From positions 1 through 64,000 of the forward strand of contig JBEBXH010000016.1 in the NCBI GenBank assembly GCA_040391785.1: a stretch of 64,000 nucleotides of DNA, given 5' to 3'. This DNA is from UBA5239 sp040391785. GTDB taxonomy: Bacteria > Verrucomicrobiota > Lentisphaeria > Victivallales > Victivallaceae. The position numbers and the translations under genes are program-made. This document shows, in pieces, positions 34,206-43,862 of this stretch. The notes under the pieces are model-generated. The model was not told where the DNA came from. It did no database searches and saw only the letters and a list, made by a program, of their open reading frames with translations. Position 1 is the first letter of the stretch. Each line of letters opens with the position of its first letter.

Positions 34206-35464
34206 AAGAATTCAACCTCCCACACAACCGTATCGACCTCATTGAAATATAATTCAAATTCCCTGCCGTCCGGTGAAACCTTCCAGACGGTGACATCGGA
34301 ATTTTCCTGCTTCACCACGCCTTGTTCGAATACCGGCCGCCGCTCCGGCAATTGCAGGATTCTCCGTACGCCGCGCTCAAAGCTCACCCGGACTTTCACC
34401 TGCGGCGTATAGCCGGCATTGACAATTCCGCAATAGAATTTGCCATCGTGAAGCCGCTGCCAGCTGAGGATTTCCTTTTTCTCGTGATAATATGATCCCG
34501 GCTCGCCTTTCTCACCGCCGTTATATACCTTGTCCAGCCGCCTTTGCCGGGAAGTAAACTCAATAACTTCAATTGCGCAGGATTGACCTTTAGCGCCGTA
34601 CTCCAGCGGGGCGGCCAGCATTTTCAACTCGGCACCCACTTCACTAATCGCCTTCCAGAACAGCGGCGTGTGCTTCTTCATATCGTGCATGTACTGCGGC
34701 AGAAAATAGACCATAATTCCCGGTACATCCGCCGCCAGAGCCGCATGAATCATCGCACGATATTCCTTTGGGCCGGGGCGGTGTTGCTTATCCTGGATTA
34801 CGGCCTGCCCTTTTTTTCTGGCATTTTTCCACTCCAGGCCGTGGGCTTGAATCACCGACCATACCGGTTTACCGGCAAGTTTTTTCGCCGCTACCGCCGC
34901 CTCGTAAACTCGGGAAATCGACCACGGCACCGGGTAAGTGTCAACCCACGGCAGATCGCAGAATTTCCCGATTTCGTCAAAACGGGCGGGCGTGAAGTGA
35001 ACGACAATCACCGGATGAATGGAGTCCGCATCTTTGATCGTGCGGTAAATCTTTTTCAGCGTGGAGTCTTTCCCAACATCCGGCTCATCATACAAATACC
35101 AGCCGAAAAGCCCATCTTCGCCTTTCAGCTCTCCGACGATGTTTTTGACCGTTCCAAGGGCGTCTCCCGTGCCCTTTTTTACCTCATTGACCAAAGAGCG
35201 CGGCAGCCCGAGAAATACCTTGACACCACGTTCCGCCGCCGCTTTCAAGTATCTCTTCGCATCGCTCATCCATGCTTCATCAAAATCTTTATGCTCGAAA
35301 TGATAAGCGTGGATCAGAGTGAAATTGCTTTCCTCAAGTTCCGCCATATCCATAAAATCGTCCGTGGGCAGACGATAAGAGCCATAATGAAATTCCGCCC
35401 GCGTCGAAAATACCGTTGTCAAAAATAATAATCCGATTACAATCTTGAATCCTGCTTTCATCAT
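34202..35464 (-). CDS. Secreted TIM-barrel glycosidase-like protein
   Basis: A 420-residue protein with a signal peptide (cleavage near TRAEF). A TIM barrel occupies about residues 45-290, with FGWYLYDEPDVGKDSTL as the probable acid/base strand and WVDTYPVPWSI after it, then a beta-rich C-terminal domain (YCGIVNAGYTPQVKVRVSFE). The YDEP motif parallels the FDEAP motif of the 8903-10882 protein. The GH family is not recognised. The ATG overlaps the pseudopilin stop by one base (TAATG) and the stop overlaps the beta-helix gene by four, so the three genes are tightly coupled. Confidence 0.82.
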   Translation of the reverse strand: MMKAGFKIVIGLLFLTTVFSTRAEFHYGSYRLPTDDFMDMAELEESNFTLIHAYHFEHKDFDEAWMSDAKRYLKAAAERGVKVFLGLPRSLVNEVKKGTGDALGTVKNIVGELKGEDGLFGWYLYDEPDVGKDSTLKKIYRTIKDADSIHPVIVVHFTPARFDEIGKFCDLPWVDTYPVPWSISRVYEAAVAAKKLAGKPVWSVIQAHGLEWKNARKKGQAVIQDKQHRPGPKEYRAMIHAALAADVPGIMVYFLPQYMHDMKKHTPLFWKAISEVGAELKMLAAPLEYGAKGQSCAIEVIEFTSRQRRLDKVYNGGEKGEPGSYYHEKKEILSWQRLHDGKFYCGIVNAGYTPQVKVRVSFERGVRRILQLPERRPVFEQGVVKQENSDVTVWKVSPDGREFELYFNEVDTVVWEVEFL

Positions 35465-36099
35465 TATAAAATCCTGTAATTTTTAAGCGTGTTATTGAAA
35501 TTTCCGATATCTTTGTTGAACACAACTACCCCGTCAATCCGCATGAGGTGGCGGCCGCCGCCGTGGCGGACAAAACTGTCGTCCGCTGTTGCCCCCCAAA
35601 CCTGGTCGTTCCGCTTGGATTCATATAGCCAGATCCATCCGTATTTCGCCTCCGCTTCCGGAAATGGCATCCAATTCGGATTGTAAGTACCGCTTGCAGC
35701 CGCCTCCGCGCGACTGTTATAATATTTGGCATAAAAATAAGCATTGAGCCCGTAGTAACGGTTCGAACTGATGTCCGCCATGGCCGGACAGTTGTAAATA
35801 CCGTTCGGATAGGAGACGTTTTCAAACTCCTGCCCCCGCATATAGCGGTTCAACGTGGCATACCAATACCCCGCCGCTCCGCTCCAGCCGGGATTTGTGG
35901 CCGGAACCATGCGGCCGCCGTTATCGCCTGCATACATGGTGGCTATGGTCCCGATCTCGCGCAAATTTGCCCGGCACTTGGTGACTTTGGCTTTCTCCCG
36001 CGCCGCATTGAGCGCCGGCAGCAGCATTGCCGCCAATATGGCGATAATTGCTATGACTACCAGCAATTCTATTAATGTAAAATCAAATCTCTTTTTCAT
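35464..36099 (-). CDS. Pseudopilin-like protein with H-x9-DG domain, module 3
   Basis: A 211-residue protein with FTLIELLVVIAIIAILAAML following a short basic stretch, Asp before FTL and Glu at mature +5. The C terminus has an exact H-x9-DG motif (H, GGGRHLMRI, DG). A well-spaced AGGAG site lies 9 bases before the ATG. It begins 12 bases after the LacI stop and its own stop overlaps the next start (TAATG). Gene order LacI, pseudopilin, secreted enzyme is the same as in the plus-strand modules at 1.5 kb and 7.1 kb. Confidence 0.88.
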   Translation of the reverse strand: MKKRFDFTLIELLVVIAIIAILAAMLLPALNAAREKAKVTKCRANLREIGTIATMYAGDNGGRMVPATNPGWSGAAGYWYATLNRYMRGQEFENVSYPNGIYNCPAMADISSNRYYGLNAYFYAKYYNSRAEAAASGTYNPNWMPFPEAEAKYGWIWLYESKRNDQVWGATADDSFVRHGGGRHLMRIDGVVVFNKDIGNFNNTLKNYRIL

Positions 36100-36111
36100 C
36101 CGAATAATCTC

Positions 36112-37143
36112 CTATTTGTTACCGGTTGATTCTCTTATGATTAATTCTGTTTCGATTTTGCGGACAATTGTACCGCCCGAGCTTCCTTTCATGCATTCCA
36201 GCAGCATCTCAAATGCCACCTGGCCGACCTCCGCCGGCTTCTGGTCGATTGTCGTCAACGACGGATAGCAGGACTCCGAGAAAACGTCATTGTCAAGCCC
36301 CACTACCGCCAGGTCGCCGGGCACCTTCATCCCCCGGAGAATGGCCTGACGGATCAATTCCAGCGCAAAAACGTCGTTCCGCGCGATTACGGCGTCCAGA
36401 TGCCGGGGAATGACCTCCGTATCCAGGTAATCCGCCGTTTGACGCCGGAGCACTTCATGATCCAACGGATTTTCCACCGCTTTTATCGAACAGGAATTCT
36501 CATCGGCCCCATACGCGGCAATACCGGCGCGAAACCCCTTTTCACGCTTCATGGTACTTGAGTTCCGGTTGGTTGAGGTCATGATCCCGATCCGCCGCCG
36601 CCCCAGGCCAACCAGGTGCTCCATCGCGGCGTAAATTCCCGTCTCGATCCCGAGATCCAGGTAAGACGCCGGCTCGAAACATGGCGCATTCAGGAATATG
36701 ATGTTTTTCTTGTCGGCAAAAAACTTTTTTACTTTGTCCTGCTGCCCAGGGTACTCATGCCCGAAGCAAACCACTCCGTCGATGCCGTGCTTGACGAAAT
36801 TCTGGTAACACTCAAAAAAATGCTCCATATTGTCATGTGCATGGCCAATCATGACCCGGTATCCGGCCTGAACCGCGGACTTTTCCAATTCGCGCAGAAT
36901 CCGGTAAACCAACGGCGGAGCGTAAGAATCGATCAGGGCTCCGATGACCATGCTTTCCTTGCCGGCCAGCATGCGCGCCGTCAAATTCGGCTCATAGTTC
37001 AGTGCTTTGGCGGCGGCCAGAATCTTTTCACTTGTTTCGCGGCCAATACGCAATGTATTCTTGCCGTTCAGAACCGCCGCAACGGCTCCCTTCGACACCC
37101 CTACTTTTTCCGCAATATCAACTAAACGTACTCTTTTATTCAT
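36112..37143 (-). CDS. LacI-family transcriptional regulator, module 3
   Basis: A 343-residue LacI/GalR-type regulator with HTH RLVDIAEKVGVSKGAVAAVL followed by the periplasmic-binding-like effector domain (GALIDSYAPPLVYRILRELE; IGHAHDNMEHF; VVGLDNDVFSESCYPSLTTI). The start at 37143 is preferred over a frame reaching 37185 because the longer version would translate through the palindromic operator. It is paralogous to the regulator at 7106-8134. It heads an operon with a pseudopilin, a TIM-barrel protein and a beta-helix protein. Confidence 0.94.
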   Translation of the reverse strand: MNKRVRLVDIAEKVGVSKGAVAAVLNGKNTLRIGRETSEKILAAAKALNYEPNLTARMLAGKESMVIGALIDSYAPPLVYRILRELEKSAVQAGYRVMIGHAHDNMEHFFECYQNFVKHGIDGVVCFGHEYPGQQDKVKKFFADKKNIIFLNAPCFEPASYLDLGIETGIYAAMEHLVGLGRRRIGIMTSTNRNSSTMKREKGFRAGIAAYGADENSCSIKAVENPLDHEVLRRQTADYLDTEVIPRHLDAVIARNDVFALELIRQAILRGMKVPGDLAVVGLDNDVFSESCYPSLTTIDQKPAEVGQVAFEMLLECMKGSSGGTIVRKIETELIIRESTGNK

Positions 37144-37160
37144 ATAATTTATTCCATTCG

Positions 37161-37174
37161 CTATACCGGTATAG
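37161..37174. promoter_or_regulatory. LacI-type operator, perfect 14-bp palindrome
   Basis: CTATACCGGTATAG is a perfect palindrome with a central CG. It lies between the -10 box and the start codon of the minus-strand LacI gene, 17 bases upstream of the ATG, the same geometry as at module 2. Confidence 0.85.
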
Positions 37175-37176
37175 TA

Positions 37177-37204
37177 ATTATACATGCCATTTAGAAATTG
37201 TCAA
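37177..37204 (-). promoter_or_regulatory. Sigma-70 promoter of LacI module 3
   Basis: Minus-strand TTGACA (37204-37199), a 16-base spacer and TATAAT (37182-37177). The GGGTATTGACA and GGCATGTATAATTA context again matches modules 1 and 2. Confidence 0.82.
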
Positions 37205-37448
37205 TACCCGATTCACGGAAAATCTTCGTTTCCTGAAACCCGGCATGATGGAGTAGATTACTTTTTGGTAATGTTATTTTATTGTCATATTCGGGGTTGA
37301 TGGTGTTAAGTGCTTGGAATAAACTTAATTATGACGGTAAAGTCCAGTATGGATTGGGTTTTGTGGATTTTTCCATTAAGGTTTGCACTTTCCTTGAAGA
37401 GGTGCTAATTTAATACTATTCTACTTTTTTTAAGCGGAAGAAGAATTT
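37205..37448. other. Gene-poor intergenic region
   Basis: Divergent region between the LacI promoter and the GyrI-like gene. It is AT-rich and has no convincing gene. TTGCAC near 37385 is a possible -35, but no good -10 is evident. No hairpin of note was found. Confidence 0.5.
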
Positions 37449-37928
37449 ATGGAAAACAACGCAGGGGTAAGAATTGTTGCGGTTCCGGCGACAAAATTTG
37501 TCACGTCCGGACCCGGCACGTTTGGCGACGCCAACATCGATCAGTTCGATGCGTGGCTCTCCGCTCAACCGCAGAGGTTGACCCCCCGCGATTTCATGTG
37601 GTTCGATCCTGAAGCCAGGAAACTGGTCTGGAACTATTGTCCCGACTTCGATACCGTGGCGGAGGGGTTCGGGACGCTTGATTTCGCAGGCGGTCTGTAC
37701 GCGGTGGCGATTTCGCGCGACGAGGACGACAACGACGGTGAACGGGTTTATAACGCCATCAAGCAATGGGTCCGGAGCAGCGGTTGTTTCGAACTCGATG
37801 AGCGGCCGAACCACTATACCATGTTTCATGTGGTTACACCGCCGGAGGCCCGCAAGGCTCTGGGGTTTAGTCAGTTGGATATATATGTTCCTATAAAAGT
37901 TAAAGATAAAACTGGAGACAAGAAATGA
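37449..37928 (+). CDS. GyrI-like effector-binding domain protein
   Basis: A 159-residue single-domain protein resembling the GyrI-like/SOUL-related effector-binding fold (two repeated alpha/beta units). It has an N-terminal VRIVAVPATKFVTSG strand, a GTLDFAGGLYAVAISRDEDD turn in the middle and a closing LDIYVPIK. Stand-alone members may bind small molecules or protect DNA gyrase; no HTH is fused here. Its stop overlaps the start of the META lipoprotein gene by four bases, so they are translationally coupled. Confidence 0.72.
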   Translation: MENNAGVRIVAVPATKFVTSGPGTFGDANIDQFDAWLSAQPQRLTPRDFMWFDPEARKLVWNYCPDFDTVAEGFGTLDFAGGLYAVAISRDEDDNDGERVYNAIKQWVRSSGCFELDERPNHYTMFHVVTPPEARKALGFSQLDIYVPIKVKDKTGDKK

Positions 37929-38602
37929 AGAAGATTGTTGGTATTGTCGCGGTCCTGGCTATGATGTCGGGCTTGCTGGTAATCACCGGATGCAATTGCG
38001 CCGAGAAGTGTGAAAAGCAGGAAAACGCCGCTCCGGCTGCCGAAGAAACGGTTGTCAGCTGCGATAAAGATGCTAAATGCGATAAGGACGCCAAGCTGGC
38101 TGAAGGGCTCGAAAAGCTGTCTGCCGCCTGTGCCGAATCCGAAGCCAAAACCGCTGCTGAACCCGCTGCTCCGGCCGCCGAAGCCGTCGTCGTGGTGGAA
38201 AAAGCCGCCGAGGCCGCTGTGGAACCCGCTCCGGTTGAAGCCGCGCCCGCTGTTCCCGCCTGTCCGCTTTTCGGCAAATGGGTGACGGTCAAGCTGGCCG
38301 GCGCCGAAAAGGTCCTGAAGCTCGACCGGGAGCCCAATATCGACTTCCGCGACGAAAGCAAGATCTCCGGTTACACCGGCATCAACACCATTGGCGGACA
38401 GTTCACTGTCAGCAAGGATGACAGCAAAATCAAGTTCGACAAAATGATCAGCACCATGAAGGCCGGCCCGGAAGAAAACATGGCTTTTGAAAAATTGTTC
38501 AATACCGCCCTGAATAACACCGCATCCTTCAAGATCGAAGAAGGCAAGCTTTATTTCTACGATGCTGAAGGCAAGGAACTGATGGTTCTGCAGAAGCAGT
38601 AA
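37925..38602 (+). CDS. META-domain lipoprotein
   Basis: A 225-residue lipoprotein. The signal peptide ends in VITGC, with lipidation predicted at Cys23. A Cys-rich then Ala/Pro/Glu-rich linker (about residues 25-115) leads to a C-terminal META/HslJ-like domain (LFGKWVTVKLAGAEK, ISGYTGINTIGGQF, KIKFDKMISTMKAGPEENMA, ending with a YFYDAEGKELMVLQ strand). META domains occur in outer-membrane stress proteins such as HslJ; the exact role is unknown. It is coupled to the GyrI-like gene and followed by a strong terminator. Confidence 0.85.
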   Translation: MKKIVGIVAVLAMMSGLLVITGCNCAEKCEKQENAAPAAEETVVSCDKDAKCDKDAKLAEGLEKLSAACAESEAKTAAEPAAPAAEAVVVVEKAAEAAVEPAPVEAAPAVPACPLFGKWVTVKLAGAEKVLKLDREPNIDFRDESKISGYTGINTIGGQFTVSKDDSKIKFDKMISTMKAGPEENMAFEKLFNTALNNTASFKIEEGKLYFYDAEGKELMVLQKQ

Positions 38603-38622
38603 TCGTTTTCTGTACCTTGATC

Positions 38623-38654
38623 ATGCCGCGACAGTCACTGCCGCGGCATTTTTA
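38623..38654 (+). terminator. Rho-independent terminator
   Basis: ATGCCGCG at 38623-38630 pairs with CGCGGCAT at 38642-38649, followed by a T-rich run. It closes the GyrI-like / META lipoprotein unit. Confidence 0.88.
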
Positions 38655-38700
38655 TTTTTACCCAAATCCGTTTAAATGCATAATTTCCTGAAAAATTTGT

Positions 38701-38746
38701 TGCAGGAGTACAATTTGATGTTATAGTATATAGAAATAATATACTG
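38701..38746 (+). promoter_or_regulatory. Promoter with overlapping inverted repeat
   Basis: TTGCAG at 38701-38706, a 16-base spacer and TATAGT at 38723-38728. An inverted repeat AGTATAT / ATATACT (38726-38732 and 38740-38746) overlaps the -10 and the likely start point, suggesting an operator for an unidentified regulator. Confidence 0.6.
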
Positions 38747-38760
38747 AGGTAGATCGGTTA

Positions 38761-39747
38761 ATGTTGCGAAGAATTGTGTATCTGTTCCTGTTTTTATTTG
38801 GCATAGCGGCGTTTGGCCAGGAGGCGGCGCCGAAGAAATTGCGCCAGGTGACTGTGTGGACGAGCTGGAAACAGCAGGCCCAGTTTGCCGGCGTGTATAT
38901 GGCCAAGGAGCTGGGGTATTATGAGGCGCTGGGGCTGGATGTGGCCATTGACCAGCGGGCGCCGCGTACGGATATCCTGCCGGCATTGACTTCGGGCAAA
39001 GCCGATATCGTCATGATTACACTGCCGGAGGCGATCATTTTGAATGAGCAGAATCCCGATGTGATCAGTTTCGGGCAGATCTGCCAGCATACTTCCATGG
39101 GGATCGTCACCCTGAAGAAGGATGGGCTCGACAGTATCGCCAAATTGAACAATGTCCGGATGGCGGCCTGGCCGGGGCCGATTTCCATTTTTCTCGAACT
39201 TTTTCTGGCTGAAAATAATGTCAAACCCAAAATCCTGTATTCGGCGTTTGCCGAGGAAATCATGCTCTGGGAAGTGGTCCAGACCTGTATTGTCATGCGT
39301 TATCATGAATACCGGCTGCTGATGTTGAACGGTATCCTCGAGGATGAAATGAAGGTGTATTACTTCAAGGATTACGGCATGGATATTCCCGAGGACGGCA
39401 TGTTTGCGCTGCGCTCGAAGTTTGCCGATGATCCGGACGTGCTGCGGAAGTTCAACGAAGCCACCATGCGCGGCTGGCGGAAGGCATTTGAGGATGAAGA
39501 GGCAACGCTGAAAATTGTCCGTAAATATGCCATTCCGTATTCACAGAACGTGCAGAGCTGGATGCTTCATGAAATGAAATCGCCGGTATTGGCGCCGGAC
39601 CGGACCCCGGGCGTGCTTAACCGCGAATCCTACGACAAAACTGCCGCGTTGCTGTTGAAGCATGGCAAAATAAAAGCGATCCCCAAGTTTGAAGATTTCT
39701 ACATCGGTCCATCCAAAGGAAATGCGAATGGCTCAGGCGAAAAATAA
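38761..39747 (+). CDS. NMT1/THI5-like solute-binding protein
   Basis: A 328-residue periplasmic binding protein with an N-terminal signal sequence. The fold of the NMT1/SsuA/THI5 family is shown by TVWTSWKQQAQFAGVYMAKE and YYEALGLDVAI, then PALTSGKADIVMITLPEAII and GIVTLKKDGLDSIAKLNN. Family members bind thiamine precursors, sulfonates, riboflavin or nitrate. No ABC permease or ATPase is nearby; instead the next gene, overlapping by 20 bases, encodes a Cache-domain membrane protein. This points to a sensing role, or to a transporter encoded elsewhere. Confidence 0.87.
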   Translation: MLRRIVYLFLFLFGIAAFGQEAAPKKLRQVTVWTSWKQQAQFAGVYMAKELGYYEALGLDVAIDQRAPRTDILPALTSGKADIVMITLPEAIILNEQNPDVISFGQICQHTSMGIVTLKKDGLDSIAKLNNVRMAAWPGPISIFLELFLAENNVKPKILYSAFAEEIMLWEVVQTCIVMRYHEYRLLMLNGILEDEMKVYYFKDYGMDIPEDGMFALRSKFADDPDVLRKFNEATMRGWRKAFEDEEATLKIVRKYAIPYSQNVQSWMLHEMKSPVLAPDRTPGVLNRESYDKTAALLLKHGKIKAIPKFEDFYIGPSKGNANGSGEK

Positions 39748-40798
39748 ATTCATCATCGTAACCATTATCATAGCCATTGTTTCGGGGGCGGTCATCGCCT
39801 TTGTCGCCAGCAGTATTGCCAGGGGCAAACTCGCGGAAATCCGCAAGCAGCAGGACATGGAGAACCTCGAACAATGCCGGACGGTCGTCCAGGCCATCGA
39901 CAAGCAACTGTATATCATCGAGCGGATCGTGGTGCAGAATGCCAACGTCATTGAGCGGCTGCCGAACCTGACCGACGCCGAAATCCATAAATTGATGACG
40001 TATGCGGTGGAGTCCTCCAATGAAAAGAACCCGATCCTCTACGGCGGGTGCATCGCCTTTGAGCCCAACATGCTCAGGCCCGATGAACCTTATGCCATGT
40101 TTTATGCTTATTACAACTCGCAGACCGGGCTGTTGACCAATGTCGATATCGATAAGGAATATGATTACTTCGGTTTCCCGTGGTACTGCGTGCCCCAGCA
40201 CCTGCTGCGTCCCGTCTGGTCCGAACCGTATTATGACAAGGGCGCCGGCAATGCGCTGATGACGACCTGCTCGGTGCCGTTTTTCCGGATGATTAACGGA
40301 CGGAAAACCTTTGCCGGTATCGCCACGGCCGACCTGACGCTGGACCGGCTGCAGGAAATTCTGGACAGTTACAAGAACCACGATTTCGACCATCTTTTCA
40401 TGGTATCACGGTTCGGGCTGATCTTATCGAGCCCGGATTATTCGCAGGTCATGGCCGAGAGCATATATTCCATCGGCTATGAGCACGGCAGGCTCGAATC
40501 CATCCTCAAGATGAGAAACGACGTGCGCGCCGGCAAGATCGGCAAGATCGAGAGCCAGGTCACGCTCCTGGGCGAAAAAAATCCGTGGATTTATTACGTG
40601 CCGCTCAAATCCAATGAGTGGACGATGATGATGGTTTACAATCCGGCAAATCATGCCGACCGCAGTACTTCGATCATAGTCACCGCGAGTATTATCGGGG
40701 TGATTATTTATCTGGTGGTGATGATTATCGTCATCGTGGGCAGTTACCTGATTTACCAGGCCACCCAGCCGCCGCCGGACTACCGCAATTACTTCTGA
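39728..40798 (+). CDS. Cache-domain membrane protein without output domain
   Basis: A 356-residue protein. Membrane helices lie near residues 6-26 and 318-345, enclosing a periplasmic double-Cache-like sensor (ILYGGCIAFEPNMLRP, FYAYYNSQTGLLTN, YFGFPWYCVPQHLLRPVWSE, YDKGAGNALMTTCSVPFF, GIATADLTLDRLQEIL). These features are typical of dCache_1 domains. Only about 13 residues follow the second helix; no HAMP, kinase, cyclase or methyl-accepting domain is present. The start at 39728 is chosen from the AAAGGA site; 39722 is possible. The gene overlaps the binding-protein gene by 20 bases. Its end overlaps the minus-strand TIGR04076 gene by 10 bases. Confidence 0.82.
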   Translation: MAQAKNKFIIVTIIIAIVSGAVIAFVASSIARGKLAEIRKQQDMENLEQCRTVVQAIDKQLYIIERIVVQNANVIERLPNLTDAEIHKLMTYAVESSNEKNPILYGGCIAFEPNMLRPDEPYAMFYAYYNSQTGLLTNVDIDKEYDYFGFPWYCVPQHLLRPVWSEPYYDKGAGNALMTTCSVPFFRMINGRKTFAGIATADLTLDRLQEILDSYKNHDFDHLFMVSRFGLILSSPDYSQVMAESIYSIGYEHGRLESILKMRNDVRAGKIGKIESQVTLLGEKNPWIYYVPLKSNEWTMMMVYNPANHADRSTSIIVTASIIGVIIYLVVMIIVIVGSYLIYQATQPPPDYRNYF

Positions 40799-41049
40799 GT
40801 AAGCTCAAAAATATTGAGTACATCCGCATCCGGGCAGGAAAAAAGAATCCGCCCGTCTTTGCAGCGCGGCGGATTTCCCCCGTACCGCATAATATCGATC
40901 AGGGGAAATGCCACATGCAGCGCCATGGGACAGAGTTTGCCGCGCCCGGTATCGAAATCGAAGCTATCTCCGATTTTATGACCGCGATGGCACGGGCATT
41001 TGCCGCGCCGCTCGACCAAAGTAATCGTGACTTGAGGTTTCTTATCCAA
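40789..41049 (-). CDS. TIGR04076 family small protein
   Basis: An 86-residue cysteine-containing protein matching the TIGR04076 pattern. It has GKCPCHRGHKIGDSFDFD near the N terminus, then KLCPMALHVAFPLIDIMRYG, and CPDADVLNIFEL at the end. Cysteines at 18, 20, 40, 63 and 72 suggest metal or redox chemistry. The function of the family is not established. The end overlaps the Cache-protein gene on the other strand. It lies 14 bases after the antiporter gene and may be co-transcribed with it. Confidence 0.85.
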   Translation of the reverse strand: MDKKPQVTITLVERRGKCPCHRGHKIGDSFDFDTGRGKLCPMALHVAFPLIDIMRYGGNPPRCKDGRILFSCPDADVLNIFELTQK

Positions 41050-41063
41050 AACGTATTTCCGGG

Positions 41064-42563
41064 TTAATCATCGGCGGGCTGCAGCAGCAATCCCACCTGT
41101 TCCTGGGTCTTGTCCGCTCCGATAATCATCAGGATATCGCCCGCCAGCACCTGAGTATCGCCGCGCGGGATGACGAATTCCTTTTCGCGGCGGATCAGCA
41201 TGACCAAAGCTTCTTTCGGCAGGCCGAGTTCGGCCAGGGTTTTGTTGGCGGTGCGTTCGTCGACGATGTATTCGTTGGTTTCGGCATCCATGGTGCCGGT
41301 GTGGTCGAAGGTCAGGGGGACGCGGGTGGTTTTCCGCAGCGGAGCGGCCAGGTTCAGTACCCGCGCCATCGGCATGATCGTCATGCCCTGCAGCAGCACC
41401 GAAATCAGCACGATGAAGAACACGATATGGAACATCAGCTGGTCGTCTTTGACGCCGGCCATGAGCGGGAAGGTCGCCAGCATGATCGGGGCGCCGCCAC
41501 GCAGCCCCACCCATGAAACCAGCAGCCGCTCGTTAAAGGAGAATTTGCTGCCGATCGTACAGAGGAACACCGCCGCCGGGCGCGCGATAACCATCAGAAT
41601 CACCGCCACCGCCAGCCCGATCCACTTCGCCTCCCAGAGCTGGTGCGGGAAGGAGAGCAGCCCGAGCATGGTAAAGAGGATCACTTGCATCAGCCAAGCC
41701 ATGCCGTCGTAAAATTTGCCGATGCCGTTGTGGAAGACAAACCGGTGGTTGCCCAGCGTCATACCGGCCACATACACCGCCATAAAGCCGTTGCCCTGAG
41801 CCAGTTCAGTGCCGGCGAACGCAAAAATCACCGCGACGAAGGCCAGCACATAATATAAGCCGTCGTACTCGAAATCCATTTTATTGTAGAGCCACACCGC
41901 GCCTTTGCCAAAGGCAAAACCAAGACCGACTCCCAAGCTCATTTTCAACAGGAACTGCGGGATGATTACCCAGTAACCGGTCAGCGACAGCGTCGTGCCG
42001 GTGGTGGCTTCCGTAGTAATGACCCCGACCATGAAGATGGTGAGAAATGCCGCCATCGGGTCGTTGCTGCCCGATTCAAATTCGAGCAGCGGCTGCAGTT
42101 TGCCGCGCAGGCTCACGCTTTTCGAGCGCAGGATGGAGAACACGGCCGCCGCGTCGGTGGAGGAGATGATCGAGCCGAGCAGCAGGCACCAGGAGAGGGG
42201 GATGCTTCTTTCCGGCATGACCCAGGTCAGCAGCAGCCAGGTCAACAGGCCGACAAAGAGCGCGGTCAGCAGCACCCCGAGACTGGCGAGTACCCCGCCG
42301 TAGCCGAATACCGATTTCACCGACTTCCAGCTGGTATCGAAACCGCCGGAAAACAGGATAAACGCCATGGCGAATGATCCGATATAATTTGCCGCAGTGG
42401 CATTGTCGAATGCCAGTTTGCCGATGCCGTCCGAGCCGGCCAGCATGCCGACCGCCAGAAACATCACCAGGCTCGGCATGTTCAGCCAGGACGCCATTTT
42501 GCTGGTCATCAGGCAGACCAGGATCAGGACCGCCATGATCGCCATTATTATCGCAAGTTCCAT
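41064..42563 (-). CDS. CPA1-family cation/proton antiporter (NhaP2/CvrA-like)
   Basis: A 499-residue membrane protein with about 12-13 helices of the Na/H exchanger fold and the family motif SSTDAAAVFSILRS. The C terminus has a TrkA-C-type regulatory domain (AELGLPKEALVMLIRREKEF, DTQVLAGDILMIIG). This architecture matches potassium/proton antiporters of the NhaP2 (CvrA) group, which export K+ or Na+ in exchange for protons. The start at 42563 has a GGAGG site; a longer frame from 42632 overlaps the upstream terminator region. It is probably monocistronic or transcribed with the TIGR04076 gene. Confidence 0.93.
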   Translation of the reverse strand: MELAIIMAIMAVLILVCLMTSKMASWLNMPSLVMFLAVGMLAGSDGIGKLAFDNATAANYIGSFAMAFILFSGGFDTSWKSVKSVFGYGGVLASLGVLLTALFVGLLTWLLLTWVMPERSIPLSWCLLLGSIISSTDAAAVFSILRSKSVSLRGKLQPLLEFESGSNDPMAAFLTIFMVGVITTEATTGTTLSLTGYWVIIPQFLLKMSLGVGLGFAFGKGAVWLYNKMDFEYDGLYYVLAFVAVIFAFAGTELAQGNGFMAVYVAGMTLGNHRFVFHNGIGKFYDGMAWLMQVILFTMLGLLSFPHQLWEAKWIGLAVAVILMVIARPAAVFLCTIGSKFSFNERLLVSWVGLRGGAPIMLATFPLMAGVKDDQLMFHIVFFIVLISVLLQGMTIMPMARVLNLAAPLRKTTRVPLTFDHTGTMDAETNEYIVDERTANKTLAELGLPKEALVMLIRREKEFVIPRGDTQVLAGDILMIIGADKTQEQVGLLLQPADD

Positions 42564-42617
42564 ATAGTTTTCTCCTCCCCGTTTTAGTGTGATGCCGTTA
42601 TTGATACACAACAATAG

Positions 42618-42642
42618 AAAAAAAGCCGGCATTACTGCCGGC
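42618..42642 (-). terminator. Rho-independent terminator of the ABC transporter operon
   Basis: Minus-strand hairpin GCCGGCA / TGCCGGC (42625-42631 and 42636-42642) with a four-base loop, followed by a run of seven T (A run at 42618-42624). Confidence 0.88.
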
Positions 42643-42724
42643 AGGATTATTGTATTTCTGTTGCAATATTTTTCCCCTGCTTAAACAGGATAATATAGCA
42701 TGAAGTACGGAGGGCTTCAAGATT

Positions 42725-43825
<1,101 letters not shown>

Positions 43826-43862
43826 AATATCTTCCCTGTATTTTTAATTCGTAATTCGTAAT

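Noticed and set aside
40618..41067. Plus-strand frame overlapping the TIGR04076 gene
   Set aside because: The minus-strand TIGR04076 protein matches a known family with conserved cysteines; the plus frame does not.
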